Assembly: GCA_050746125.1 (NCBI GenBank)
Contig: JBOGKX010000202.1
Span: 29,415 to 93,414 of the forward strand
Reading direction: 5' to 3'
Length of the DNA stretch: 64,000 bases
Source: JAJPKR01 sp050746125
Lineage (GTDB): Bacteria > Acidobacteriota > Terriglobia > Terriglobales > SCQP01
Shown here one piece after another: positions 42,155 to 50,981 of the stretch. Below the pieces are notes generated by a model, which saw only the letters and a program-made list of their open reading frames with translations, had not been told where the DNA came from and did no database searches. The position numbers were made by a program, and so were the translations under genes. Each line of letters begins with the position of its first letter. The first letter of the stretch is position 1.

Positions 42155-42899
42155 CTTTAGCCCAGAGGGCGCCAAGGCGCGGCTGGACACGCTGGTGGTC
42201 GAGCGCGGCCTAGCGGCCTCCCGCCAGCGGGCGCAGGCGCTGATCGAACAGGGACACATTCTGGTCGAGGGCCGCGCCGTTCTCAAGCGGGGCGCGCGGG
42301 TAGCGGTTTCGGCGGCGCTGCGGCGCCTGGGCGAAGAGCGCGCGTATGCGAGCCGCGGCGGCGAGAAGCTGGAGGCCGCGCTCGCGGCCTTCGTGCTCGA
42401 TCCCCACGGCTGGGTTTGCCTGGACGTGGGCGCCTCGACCGGCGGCTTCACCGATTGCCTGCTGCGGCATGGAGCGCGGCGCGTGTACGCGATCGACGTG
42501 GGGCACGGCCAGCTCGACCCTCGCTTGCGCGCCGATCCGCGCGTGATCGCGCGGGAGAAGTGCAATGCGCGCGCCTTGCGCCGCGAGGATTTCGGCGAAG
42601 CCATGGACATGGTCACCGTGGACGTCGCGTTCGTCTCGGCGACGCTGCTGCTGCCCGCACTGGTCCCGCTGTTGCGGCCGGGCGGAGCGATGGTGATCCT
42701 GGTCAAGCCACAGTTCGAGGTAGGCCGGGCGCGTATCGGCAAACGCGGCGTGGTACGCGACGAAGCGGCGCGCGCGGCGGCCCTGGCGCGAGTGCAGCAG
42801 GCGGCGGAGGCGGCGGGCCTGAAGCCACGGGGCGCGATCCCCAGCCCCATCTTGGGCGGCGAGGGCAACCGAGAGTTTTTGCTCTGGGCTGAACGATAA
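42147..42899 (+). CDS. tlyA: TlyA-type rRNA 2'-O-methyltransferase (S4 + FtsJ-like)
   Basis: Ribosomal RNA (cytidine-2'-O) methyltransferase. The 250 residues begin with an S4 RNA-binding domain (RLDTLVVERGLAASRQRAQALI, HILVEGRAVLKRGARV), then SRGGEKLEAAL, a linker seen in TlyA proteins, and a SAM-binding FtsJ domain (VCLDVGASTGGFTDCLLRHGARRVYAIDVG). DVAFVSATLLLPALVPLL and MVILVKPQFEVGR carry the catalytic-fold Asp and Lys. The gene order tlyA then nadK is common in bacteria and supports the assignment. The ATG at 42147 lies inside the end of the preceding gene. Confidence 0.92.
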   Translation: MPSFSPEGAKARLDTLVVERGLAASRQRAQALIEQGHILVEGRAVLKRGARVAVSAALRRLGEERAYASRGGEKLEAALAAFVLDPHGWVCLDVGASTGGFTDCLLRHGARRVYAIDVGHGQLDPRLRADPRVIAREKCNARALRREDFGEAMDMVTVDVAFVSATLLLPALVPLLRPGGAMVILVKPQFEVGRARIGKRGVVRDEAARAAALARVQQAAEAAGLKPRGAIPSPILGGEGNREFLLWAER

Positions 42900-42906
42900 T
42901 CGTTTC

Positions 42907-43761
42907 TTGGCCCTGAAAGCGCCCATCGCCGTCTTCTCGAAGCCCGGCCACCCCTTGGTGGCCTCGGTGGCCCGCACGCTGACCGGCTGGCTCGAGGCGC
43001 GCGGCGAAGCGGTGGCGTGCGACCCGGCCACGGCGGCGGCCCTCGGCCGCGGCGACGGCGTAACGGATTGGCACGGCTGCGCGCCGCGCCTGGCGGTCGT
43101 GCTCGGCGGCGACGGCACGCTGCTGCGGGTGGCACGGCATTTGCGCGGCGCCGACGTACCCTTGCTCGGCGTCAACCTGGGCACACTGGGTTTTCTGACC
43201 GAACTGACGGCCGCCGATCTGCCGCAGGGGCTGGAGCCGATCTTGGCCGGCGATTACGTATGCGACCGGCGCGGCGTGGTGGCGGCGCAGGTACTGCGCG
43301 GCGGGCGGCCGGTGGCCCGCATGGACGGCCTCAACGAGGCGGTGATCAGCAAGGGCGCGCCGGCGCGCATCATCGAGCTGGAACTGCTCGTCAACGACAT
43401 CCCGGTTTCCGTGCTGCGCGCCGACGGCTTGATCGTTTCCACCGCCACCGGCTCGACCGCTTATTCTCTCAGCGCCGGCGGGCCGGTACTGCATCCCGCG
43501 CTCGAGGCTTGGGTGATCACCCCCATCTGCCCGCACACGCTCAGCAACCGGCCGCTGATCGTGCACGATACGGCGATCATCGAAGCGCGCCTGCGCAATG
43601 CCGCGGAACAGACCTTCCTCACCTTGGACGGGCAGGAGGGCGTGCCCCTCGAGGCCGGCGATCGCGTGCTGTGCCGCAAGGGCGAGCATGAGGTGACGCT
43701 GGTGCGGCAATCCCGGCACTCGTTCTTCTCCGTGCTGCGCGACAAGCTGAACTGGGCGTGA
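42907..43761 (+). CDS. nadK: NAD kinase
   Basis: ATP- or polyphosphate-dependent kinase making NADP+. The 284 residues show the catalytic VVLGGDGTLLRVAR (GGDG, Asp near residue 67), GVNLGTLGFLTEL, the NAD site LNEAVISKGAPARIIELEL, and the C-terminal STATGSTAYSLSAGGPVLHP that is typical of the family. The start is a TTG at 42907, 7 bases after the tlyA stop and giving an N terminus LKAPIAVFSKP that aligns with other NAD kinases; no clear ribosome-binding site is present. Its stop overlaps the next ATG as TGATG. Confidence 0.95.
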   Translation: MALKAPIAVFSKPGHPLVASVARTLTGWLEARGEAVACDPATAAALGRGDGVTDWHGCAPRLAVVLGGDGTLLRVARHLRGADVPLLGVNLGTLGFLTELTAADLPQGLEPILAGDYVCDRRGVVAAQVLRGGRPVARMDGLNEAVISKGAPARIIELELLVNDIPVSVLRADGLIVSTATGSTAYSLSAGGPVLHPALEAWVITPICPHTLSNRPLIVHDTAIIEARLRNAAEQTFLTLDGQEGVPLEAGDRVLCRKGEHEVTLVRQSRHSFFSVLRDKLNWA

Positions 43762-44879
43762 TGGCGACCGATTCTCGCACGTTGGTCATCGTCGGCGCCG
43801 GGGTGGTCGGCTGCGCCATCGCGGCCGCGGCCGCGGAGCGTTTCGCGGAGGTCTATCTATTGGAGATGCTGCCGAAAGCGGGCATGCTGACCAGCTCCCG
43901 CAACAGCGGCGTGCTGCACTCCGGCTTGTATTACGCCGCCGGCTCGCGCAAGGGCTTTCATTGCCTGCGCGGCAACCGCCTGCTGCGGGAGTTTTGCCAG
44001 CGCCACGACGTGCCCTGGCGGCCCTGCGGCAAATTGGTGGTGGCGAGCGCCCCGGACCAGGTTCCAGGGCTGGAGGAATTGGCGCGGCGCGGCGCGGCGA
44101 ATGGGGTGGAAGGATTGGAGTTGCTCGACGGGGCGCAGACGCGGCGGCATGAGCCCCACCTGCGCGTGGCGGCGGGGCTTTGGGTGCCCTCCGCCGGCGT
44201 GTTGAGCGCGGAGGCGCTCGTGCGCACCCTAATGCGGCTGGCGACGGAGCGGGGAGCCGACTTCGCGCCCGGAACCCGCTTGCTGGGCCTCGAAGCACGC
44301 CAGGGGCGGCTGCGGCTGCGCACCAGCGGGGGCGAGTTCACGAGCGATTTGTTGATCAATGCCGCCGGCCTGTACGCCGACGAAGTGGCCCGCATGGCCG
44401 GCGAGGAGCGCTACACGATCTATCCCGTGCGCGGCGAATATTGCCACATTCATCGCCGCCGGCGGGAGTGGGTGCACGGCTTGATCTATCCCCTGCCGAC
44501 CCCGCTCAGCCTGGGCATCCACGTAACCCGCGGCGTCGAGGACGGATTGCTTCTCGGCCCCACGGCGCGCTATGTTGCCTGCAAGGACGATTACGAGAGC
44601 GATCTGCTGCCGCGCGAGTTTTTCTTGGAACAGGGCCGGCATATCCTGCCCGAATTGGAGCTGGACGATTTGACGCTGGCCTATAGCGGCCTGCGGCCCA
44701 AGCTAATTCCCGAGCACGGATCGCACGATCACTCCGCCGCGCCCCGGCCATCGGGCGACTTCGTCCTCGAGCGCGACGCGCGGCATGGAAACGTCGTGCA
44801 TCTGCTTGGCATTGAATCGCCGGGGCTGACCGCATGCCTTTCGCTAGCGCAAGAGGCGGTCGAGCTCGTCGCCGCCTAA
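43761..44879 (+). CDS. FAD-dependent L-2-hydroxyglutarate dehydrogenase/oxidase-like
   Basis: Flavoprotein of the DAO family, most like LhgO/L2HGDH, which returns L-2-hydroxyglutarate to 2-oxoglutarate and passes electrons to quinones. The 372 residues start with the FAD-binding LVIVGAGVVGCAIAAAAAERF, then SSRNSGVLHSGLYYAAGSRKGFHCLRGN (the conserved RNSxVxHxGxYY segment with the active-site His), LLINAAGLYADEVA, YPVRGEYCHI and the C-terminal LLGIESPGLTACLSLA, all close to the family. ATG 43761 overlaps the nadK stop (TGATG). Confidence 0.9.
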   Translation: MATDSRTLVIVGAGVVGCAIAAAAAERFAEVYLLEMLPKAGMLTSSRNSGVLHSGLYYAAGSRKGFHCLRGNRLLREFCQRHDVPWRPCGKLVVASAPDQVPGLEELARRGAANGVEGLELLDGAQTRRHEPHLRVAAGLWVPSAGVLSAEALVRTLMRLATERGADFAPGTRLLGLEARQGRLRLRTSGGEFTSDLLINAAGLYADEVARMAGEERYTIYPVRGEYCHIHRRRREWVHGLIYPLPTPLSLGIHVTRGVEDGLLLGPTARYVACKDDYESDLLPREFFLEQGRHILPELELDDLTLAYSGLRPKLIPEHGSHDHSAAPRPSGDFVLERDARHGNVVHLLGIESPGLTACLSLAQEAVELVAA

Positions 44880-44906
44880 GAGGCGGCGCGGCGGCGGCGC
44901 CGCCTC
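44880..44906 (+). terminator. GC-rich stem-loop after the lhgO-like gene, terminator-like
   Basis: GAGGCGGCG and CGCCGCCTC pair perfectly over 9 bp with a 9-nt loop, starting at the last base of the stop codon of the gene ending at 44879. No U-tract follows, so termination would need a factor or be partial. Confidence 0.4.
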
Positions 44907-44933
44907 TCCAACGTCATTGACAGTCAACGCGCC

Positions 44934-45593
44934 ATGAACGGAAGCGGCAACGGATCCGATCCCTTTCGCGCACCCCGGCAGACCATGGTGCGGCGCCAGC
45001 TTCGCGAACGTGGCATCGGCGACGAGCGGGTGCTGGAGGCGATGGAGGCCACTCCCCGCCATATGTTCGTGCCGCCCGAACTGGCCGAGCAGGCTTATGC
45101 CGATCATCCGCTGCCCATCGGCTGCGGGGCGACGCTGTCACAGCCCTTTATCGTGGCTTTCATGACGCAAGCGCTGGCCCCGCGCGCCGGCGACCGGGTG
45201 CTCGAGATCGGCAGCGGCAGCGGCTATCAGACGGCCATCTTGGCGCGGCTCGCGGCGCGGGTGTACGCCGTCGAAATTCATCCCGAGTTGGTGGCCGCGG
45301 CGCAGGCGCGCCTGGAGGCGCTGGGCCTGGCCGACAAGGTGGAGATGCGCGCGGGCAATGGCCGCGACGGCTGGCCGGAGCAAGCGCCTTTCGACGGCAT
45401 TCTGATCGCCGCCTGCATGGAGCAGCCGCCCACCCAATTGACGCCGCAATTGACCGAGGGTGGACACATGATCTACCCGCAAGCGATGAAGCCCAGCGCC
45501 GACGAGGATCAAAACCTCTGGCTGGCGCGCCGCGTCGCCGGACGGCTGGAAACGCGCTGGCTGGGGTACTGCCGCTTCGTGCCGCTGGTATAG
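44934..45593 (+). CDS. pcm: Protein-L-isoaspartate O-methyltransferase
   Basis: Cytoplasmic repair enzyme that methylates isoaspartyl residues in damaged proteins. The 219 residues show the family N-terminal MVRRQLRERGIGDERVLEAM and TPRHMFVPPELAEQAYADHPLPIG, the substrate-loop GATLSQPFIVAFMTQAL, SAM motif I VLEIGSGSGYQTAILARL and motif II VYAVEIHPELV. All characteristic segments are present in the right order; length is standard. The gene is followed by convergent S1, 7 bases away. Confidence 0.95.
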   Translation: MNGSGNGSDPFRAPRQTMVRRQLRERGIGDERVLEAMEATPRHMFVPPELAEQAYADHPLPIGCGATLSQPFIVAFMTQALAPRAGDRVLEIGSGSGYQTAILARLAARVYAVEIHPELVAAAQARLEALGLADKVEMRAGNGRDGWPEQAPFDGILIAACMEQPPTQLTPQLTEGGHMIYPQAMKPSADEDQNLWLARRVAGRLETRWLGYCRFVPLV

Positions 45594-45600
45594 CCGCCGC

Positions 45601-47301
45601 TTACGCCGGCTCGACTTCGATGGCTTTATGCTCGGCGTCGAGGCGAACGACCCGGAACTGGCGCACCGAGCCGGGCTTCAACTCGAAGCGGGGAGTCTCG
45701 ACGGCCGCGCTGGCGGCGGGTTGCGCCGGCTTCCAGACGGCGGCGAGCTTGGCGGCCAGCGTCCCTTCCTCGATGCGGCGGGCGGGCGGCGCGGCGGAGG
45801 GACAAGCCGCTTCGATGCCCTCGCCCAACTCGATGCGGCCGGGATAGGCCTTGAGCACGCGGCCGCTGAGCACGTCGCCGACGGCATGAGCTTGGATGAA
45901 CTCGTCGGCGGGAGTGGGAGCCAGTTGCTTGAGGCCGAGGCGCAGGCGACGCTTCTCGCGATCCAGTTCGAGCACGACGACGCGCACCGTGTCGCCGACC
46001 TTGACGGCTTCGCTGGGGTGCTTGAGGCGCTCTTCGCTGAGGTCGCCGATATGGATCATGCCATCCACCCCCTCGGAGATCTCGAGAAACGCGCCAAAGG
46101 GCTGCAAATTGCGTACCCGGCCCTCGATCACGGTGCCCGGCGCGTAGCGCGTGGCGGCATCTTCCCAGGGATCGCCGAGCGCCTGTTTGAGGCCGAGGCC
46201 GATGCGGCGCTGCCCGGTATTCACCTGCAGCACGACGCTTTCCACGATCTCTCCCGGCTTGACGATGTCGTCGGGCTTGCGCACCCGCCGCGACCACGAC
46301 ATCTCGCTGACGTGGACGAGGCCCTCGACGCCCGGCTCGAGTTCGACAAAGACGCCGAAGTCGGTGGTGCGCAGCACGGTGCCCCGCACGCGTTGGCCGA
46401 CCTGGTAGCGTTCGGCGACGCCCGCCCAAGGATCGGGCGTGAGCTGCTTCATGCCCACCGAAACCCGCTGCTTGCCGGCATCGACCTTGAGGACGACGAC
46501 GTCGACCGCGTCGCCGATGGCCACCAGCTTGCCGGGATCGGGGAGGTGAGTCCAGGACATGTCGGAGACGTGCAGCAAGGCATCCAGGCCGCCGACATCG
46601 ACGAAGGCGCCATACGTCGCCAGGCTGCGCACCGTGCCGCGCACCCGGTCTCCCTCGCGCAGCCGCTCGATCGTGACGCGGCGCGCCTGCGCCTCTTCCT
46701 CTTCGATCACCACCCGCCGGTCCAAGACCAAGTTCTTCTTCTGCGGTTCGCGCACGATGCGGCAGCGCACTTCCTGGCCGACCAGCTTGTACATCTCCCC
46801 CGCGTCGCGCATGCCGCTGCGCGACTGCGGCATGAAGCCGCGCTCGCCCGCGCTGACCGCGAAGCCGCCCTTGATGATGCCGGTGACCTTGGCCCAGATC
46901 ACCAGGTTGTTCTCGAAGGCGACCTTGAGGTCTTCCAGATTGCGGGGACGGTCGGGCGACAGCTTGCTCAGGCGGAAATTGCCGTCCGCGTCGCGGCCCT
47001 CGACCACGACCGGGATCGAGTCGCCAATGGCGACCTCGAGCTTGCCTTCGGCGTCCCGCACCTGCGCGATGGGCACCGAGGCCTCCGCCTTGGCGCCGAT
47101 GTCCACCAGCACCGCGTCCGCGGTGAAATTCACCACGCGGCCGGTCAGGCGGTCGCCGGCGGCCGGTCCATGCGCGGCCGGCTCGCCTCCGTACTGGGCG
47201 AGCAAGTCGGCGAAGTTGGCCTCGGGATTGGGCTCCGTACTGGGCGCGGGTGCGTCGGCCGACCCCGCCGGGGGAGTCGAGGAAGAATTGGGATCAGACA
47301 T
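45601..47301 (-). CDS. rpsA: 30S ribosomal protein S1, six S1 repeats
   Basis: mRNA-binding component of the small subunit that helps load mRNA and melt structure. The 566 residues contain, after an acidic Pro/Ser-rich start (1-40), S1 repeats at about 45-115, 130-200, 215-285, 300-372, 388-458 and a degenerate sixth at 472-560. Clear copies are VRGTVRSLATYGAFVDVGGLDALLHVSDMSW, VRGTVLRTTDFGVFVELEPG and IEGRVRNLQPFGAFLEISEG (each quoted in part). The MEGFMPQS-type second repeat (GERGFMPQSRSG) marks true rpsA products. No cmk gene is alongside, unlike in E. coli. Confidence 0.93.
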   Translation of the reverse strand: MSDPNSSSTPPAGSADAPAPSTEPNPEANFADLLAQYGGEPAAHGPAAGDRLTGRVVNFTADAVLVDIGAKAEASVPIAQVRDAEGKLEVAIGDSIPVVVEGRDADGNFRLSKLSPDRPRNLEDLKVAFENNLVIWAKVTGIIKGGFAVSAGERGFMPQSRSGMRDAGEMYKLVGQEVRCRIVREPQKKNLVLDRRVVIEEEEAQARRVTIERLREGDRVRGTVRSLATYGAFVDVGGLDALLHVSDMSWTHLPDPGKLVAIGDAVDVVVLKVDAGKQRVSVGMKQLTPDPWAGVAERYQVGQRVRGTVLRTTDFGVFVELEPGVEGLVHVSEMSWSRRVRKPDDIVKPGEIVESVVLQVNTGQRRIGLGLKQALGDPWEDAATRYAPGTVIEGRVRNLQPFGAFLEISEGVDGMIHIGDLSEERLKHPSEAVKVGDTVRVVVLELDREKRRLRLGLKQLAPTPADEFIQAHAVGDVLSGRVLKAYPGRIELGEGIEAACPSAAPPARRIEEGTLAAKLAAVWKPAQPAASAAVETPRFELKPGSVRQFRVVRLDAEHKAIEVEPA

Positions 47302-47379
47302 GCGAATCGGGGGATTCCGCTATTTTGGCATAGCCGGCGGCGCGGCGGCGCGGCGGCGTGGCACGGCGCCTCAGGCGCT

Positions 47380-47766
47380 TCACGTCGCGCGACCGAGGCG
47401 GGAAGCGGGTAGCAGGCCGACCAGCTTCCCCGCGGCGACCACGGGCACTAATTGCAGGTGCCTGGCTTTCATGAGCTCGGCGGCGTGGTTGGCGTCTTCC
47501 TCGGGCCCGACTTGCGCCGCCGCGGGCGCGACGACCTCGCGGCACATGACCTCGGAAGGGCGGCGGTCAGTGAGTCCGAGATGCAGCGCGGCCGCTGCCG
47601 CGGAAATGAAACCTTCGAAGAGCATGCTTTCCCGGCTCGCCACCACGGGCACACAATCTAGTTGGGTGGCGCTCATAATCTCCAGCGCGTCGAGCAGGCG
47701 CTCATGGGCCACGCAGACGTCGAAATTCCGCTCCATCGCCTCGCCGCAGGTCATGCCAAGCGCCAT
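47380..47766 (-). CDS. CBS-domain-pair protein, translationally coupled
   Basis: Small cytoplasmic protein of 128 residues made of two CBS motifs (Bateman module): MTCGEAMERNFDVCVAHERL with VPVVASRESMLFEGFIS, then RRPSEVMCREVVAPA with LVPVVAAGKLVGLLPASRLG. Such modules bind adenosyl nucleotides (AMP, ATP, SAM, c-di-AMP) and act as sensors; no effector domain is attached. The ATG at 47766 shares its first base with the stop of the preceding exoprotein gene (TAATG), so it is made by re-initiation. A GCGCCTGAGGCGC hairpin lies just after its stop. The long frame that continues upstream through the exoprotein gene is an artefact; only these 128 codons are coding. Confidence 0.8.
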   Translation of the reverse strand: MALGMTCGEAMERNFDVCVAHERLLDALEIMSATQLDCVPVVASRESMLFEGFISAAAAALHLGLTDRRPSEVMCREVVAPAAAQVGPEEDANHAAELMKARHLQLVPVVAAGKLVGLLPASRLGRAT

Positions 47767-50700
47767 TATGGCGCCACCGTGCCCTGGGCAACGCCGATAG
47801 CAGGCACACCGGCGGCACGCATCAGGCGATTCAGGCGCGGCACGTCGGTGCGCAGCACGGCGCGCCAGGCCGCGGCCAGGCGCTCGGTTTGCGCGCGCAG
47901 CGCCGCGAAGCGCTCGCGGTCGGGCTGCGTGGGAGCGGAGTCGCCATCCTCGACCGCGGTCTCGAAATAGGCCAATTGGCTGCTCAACTGGTTGCCGTAA
48001 TTGAGCTGGTCCTCGTCGGCGGTCGAAGCGCGGGAAATGAGCTGATCTTCGAGGGCGGTGACGTTGGTATCCAGGGCTTTGGCGTCGGAGAGCACTCGCG
48101 CCGGCCCGGCCGCGGCTGGGTCGAGCCGAGCTTCGAGCGCGGCCAATTGCGCGCGCAGGGCGCGGATGGCCAGCACCTCGGCATGTTCGCCGTCCAACAG
48201 GTCGCGCATTTGCGTGGCGAGCTGGTACTGCGCCTCCATCTCGGCCGCCGACAGCTTGACGCGGGGGTCGGGCCGGACTTGGCAAGCGGCGGTGTAGGCT
48301 TTGCCATCCACCGTGAGTTTGAGTTGGTAATCGCCGGGCAGCACGAGCACGCCTTCCGGCAAGCCGGTATCGTAAACGGCCCCGGGCACCGGGCGCGGCG
48401 GCTGCGCCCGCAGATCCCATACAAAGCGATTCAAGCCGGCCTTTTTGGGCAACACGGGCGCGGGCGGCTGATTGTTGTTGGCCTCGGCTGCCTTGGCGCT
48501 GGGGCCGTCCGGCTTGGCGCTCGAGAATTGGCGAATGACGCGGCCCCGTGAGTCGAGCACATCGAGGGTGATGTCCTCCTTGGGTGCGGCGGCGAGCTCG
48601 TAATCCACGACGATGCCGCGCGGCGGATTGGCGGCAACGCCCGGACGAGCGTGAGCGGGCGGACCGCCATCGTGGAAGCGATAGGCCGGCGGCGGCGAAA
48701 AAACGTGGACCGGCGCGGTTAAATCGCCGGCGGCGATTTGGCGTAGCGGCGCCAGATCGTCCAGGATCCAGAATGCGCGCCCATGGGTGGCGACCACGAG
48801 ATCGTTGCCATGGACGGCGAGGTCCCGAATCGAGACAGCGGGCAGATTGAGCTTGAGCGGCTGCCAGCGCGCGCCATCGTCGAATGAGACGTACACGCCG
48901 GTTTCCGTGCCGGCGTAAAGCAGCCCGCGCCGCGCCGGATCGGCCCGGACCACGTGGACATAAGAGCCGTCGGGAATGCCGGCGGTGATGGCGCTCCAGG
49001 TCCGGCCGAAGTCGTCGGTCTTGTAGATATAAGGCTTGAGGTCGTCGTTTTTGTTGCGATTCACGGCGACGTAGGCGGCGCCGGCGGACCAGGGCGAGGC
49101 CTCGATCAAGCTGATCTTGCTCCACGCCGGCAGTTGTTTGGGCGTGACGTCCCGCCAATGCGCGCCCTCGTCGCGAGTGAGGTGAATCAGGCCGTCGTCG
49201 CTGCCCACCCAGATCAAGCCGCGCGCCAGCGGCGAGGGGGCGATGGTAAAGATCGTGTCGTAAAACTCGACGCTGGTGCTGTCCTTGGTAATCGGGCCGC
49301 CGGGCATGCCCTGCTTGCTCTTGTCGTTGCGGGTGAGGTCGGGGCTGATCACTTGCCAGCTCTGGCCGCCGTCGCCGGTCTTGAACAGCACCTGCGCGCC
49401 GAAATACAGCGTGCGGGAATCGAAGGGCGAAAAGGCGAAGGGCGCGGTCCATTGAAAGCGATACTGCTGATCGGCGGCGGCGGAACCATCCATGTTCACC
49501 GGCGCCGGGCTGATCAGAAAGGCCTGGTTGGTGGCTTTGTCCCAGCGCGTCAAAATGCCGTAGTTGCCGCCGGCGAAGACGATGTTCGGGTTGCCGGGCT
49601 GGGGCTCGATGTAGCCGCTCTCTCCCCCGCCCACGTCGTACCAGTCGCGCGGCCCGATGCCGCCATGATCGCTGGCGCTGGCAATGGCAACCGTGGAGTT
49701 GTCCTGCTGCGCGCCATAGACGTGATAGAAGAGCTGGTCGTCCACGGCGACGTGATAAAACTGCGCCGTCGGCTGATTGCCCTGCGAAGACCAGGTCTGG
49801 CCGCCATCCAGGCTGATGGTGGCGCCGCCATCGTTGCCATTGATCAGCCAGCGGGAATTGGCTGGGTTGATCCACAGGCCATGGTGATCGCCATGGGGGG
49901 CGCGCAGCCGTGTCCAGCTTTGGCCGCCATCGGTCGAGCGGTACATGCTGGTGTCGAGAATGTAGAGGGTATCGGCGGAGTGGGGGTCGGCGAAGATATG
50001 AGTGTAGTAGAAGGCGCGCTCGAGGAAGCGATGATCGCCGTTGACAAAGCGCCAAGTCTGGCCGGCGTCGTTCGATTCGTAGAGACCGCCCTTCTTCGCT
50101 TCGATCAGCGCCCACACGCGGTCCGGATTGGCCGGCGAGATGGCCAAGCCGATGCGGCCCAGAACTCCCTCCGGCAGGCCGTGGCCGCTCAAATGTTGCC
50201 AGGTGTCGCCGCCGTCGCGCGAACGGTAGATGCCGCTGCCCGGGCCGCCGCTGACGAAGGTCCAGGGAGTGCGAAGTTCTTGATACATGGCGGCGAAGAG
50301 CACGTGCGGGTTGGCGCCGTCGAAGGTCAGATCCACCGCGCCGATCTTGTCGTCGACGTAGAGCAGGCGCTTCCAGGACTTGCCGCCGTCTTCGCTGCGA
50401 AACACGCCGCGCTGCGGGTTGGCGCCGAAGGCGTGCCCGATGGCGGCGACGTAAAGCCGATTCGGGTCGCGCGGATCGACCAAAATTTTGGCGATATGGC
50501 GGCTGTCGTCGAGGCCGATATGGGCCCAGGTCTTGCCCCCGTCGACGGACTTGTACATGCCGTCGCCGTAGGAAATGTCGCCGCGCAGGCAGGCTTCGCC
50601 CGTGCCCACATAGATCACGTTGGGATCGCTGGGCGCCACGGCCACGGCGCCGATCGACGAGACCGGCTCCTTATCGAAGATCGGCTGCCAGCTGAGGCCG

Positions 50701-50918
50701 GCGTTCGCGGTCTTCCACACCCCGCCGCCGGCGGCGCCGAAGTACCACACCAAGGGATTGCCGGCGACGCCGGTGACGGCTTCGGCGCGGCCGCCGCGAA
50801 ACGGTCCGATGAGGCGAAATTTCATCCCCGCCAGCGTGTCTTTGCCTAGGGTCTGCGCCGGCAGGGCGGCGGCAAGGCAAAGCGCGCAGGCGAGCGAGAC
50901 GACGAAGCGACGGCGCAT
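47766..50918 (-). CDS. Secreted VPS10/sortilin-like multi-bladed propeller protein
   Basis: Exported protein of 1050 residues with a signal peptide (about 1-21) and a long series of BNR/Asp-box motifs (SVDGGKTW, SEDGGKSW, SRDGGDTW, SNDAGQTW, STDGGQSW, SLDGGQTW, TGDGGQSW), which indicates a ten-bladed-type propeller like sortilin VPS10 and some glycosidases. After about residue 730 there is a region with VDYELAAAPKEDITLDVLDSRG that resembles an Ig-like domain, and a helical tail. The ATG at 50918 has a perfect GGGAGG ribosome-binding site. Function is unknown; ligand binding or sugar hydrolysis are both possible. Confidence 0.85.
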   Translation of the reverse strand: MRRRFVVSLACALCLAAALPAQTLGKDTLAGMKFRLIGPFRGGRAEAVTGVAGNPLVWYFGAAGGGVWKTANAGLSWQPIFDKEPVSSIGAVAVAPSDPNVIYVGTGEACLRGDISYGDGMYKSVDGGKTWAHIGLDDSRHIAKILVDPRDPNRLYVAAIGHAFGANPQRGVFRSEDGGKSWKRLLYVDDKIGAVDLTFDGANPHVLFAAMYQELRTPWTFVSGGPGSGIYRSRDGGDTWQHLSGHGLPEGVLGRIGLAISPANPDRVWALIEAKKGGLYESNDAGQTWRFVNGDHRFLERAFYYTHIFADPHSADTLYILDTSMYRSTDGGQSWTRLRAPHGDHHGLWINPANSRWLINGNDGGATISLDGGQTWSSQGNQPTAQFYHVAVDDQLFYHVYGAQQDNSTVAIASASDHGGIGPRDWYDVGGGESGYIEPQPGNPNIVFAGGNYGILTRWDKATNQAFLISPAPVNMDGSAAADQQYRFQWTAPFAFSPFDSRTLYFGAQVLFKTGDGGQSWQVISPDLTRNDKSKQGMPGGPITKDSTSVEFYDTIFTIAPSPLARGLIWVGSDDGLIHLTRDEGAHWRDVTPKQLPAWSKISLIEASPWSAGAAYVAVNRNKNDDLKPYIYKTDDFGRTWSAITAGIPDGSYVHVVRADPARRGLLYAGTETGVYVSFDDGARWQPLKLNLPAVSIRDLAVHGNDLVVATHGRAFWILDDLAPLRQIAAGDLTAPVHVFSPPPAYRFHDGGPPAHARPGVAANPPRGIVVDYELAAAPKEDITLDVLDSRGRVIRQFSSAKPDGPSAKAAEANNNQPPAPVLPKKAGLNRFVWDLRAQPPRPVPGAVYDTGLPEGVLVLPGDYQLKLTVDGKAYTAACQVRPDPRVKLSAAEMEAQYQLATQMRDLLDGEHAEVLAIRALRAQLAALEARLDPAAAGPARVLSDAKALDTNVTALEDQLISRASTADEDQLNYGNQLSSQLAYFETAVEDGDSAPTQPDRERFAALRAQTERLAAAWRAVLRTDVPRLNRLMRAAGVPAIGVAQGTVAP

Positions 50919-50981
50919 GAATCCTCCCGAGGAAAGAGGATCATCGCATATTCGGCCGCGCCCGAGACGCGCAAAAACGCG

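Noticed and set aside
44914..44926. TTGACAGTCAA before pcm as promoter -35 and inverted repeat
   Set aside because: No -10 at a proper distance before ATG 44934; the 5-bp palindrome is too small.
47340..47365. GCGGCGGCGCGGCGG repetitive text near the start of rpsA
   Set aside because: Simple low-complexity GC sequence; no period that would suggest a CRISPR or satellite.
45628..47412. Open frame of 594 codons opposite the S1 protein gene
   Set aside because: Shadow of rpsA, whose S1 repeats are unmistakable.
47767..50115. Minus-strand frame continuing upstream of the CBS-pair protein through the exoprotein gene
   Set aside because: Only the last 128 codons have CBS motifs; the upstream text is Arg-rich frame-shifted reading of the exoprotein gene.
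48954..50849. Open frame of more than 600 codons on the plus strand opposite the VPS10-like gene
   Set aside because: Mirror frame of a GC-rich gene; the translation has no recognisable motif, and the minus-strand frame has a signal peptide, ribosome-binding site and seven Asp boxes.
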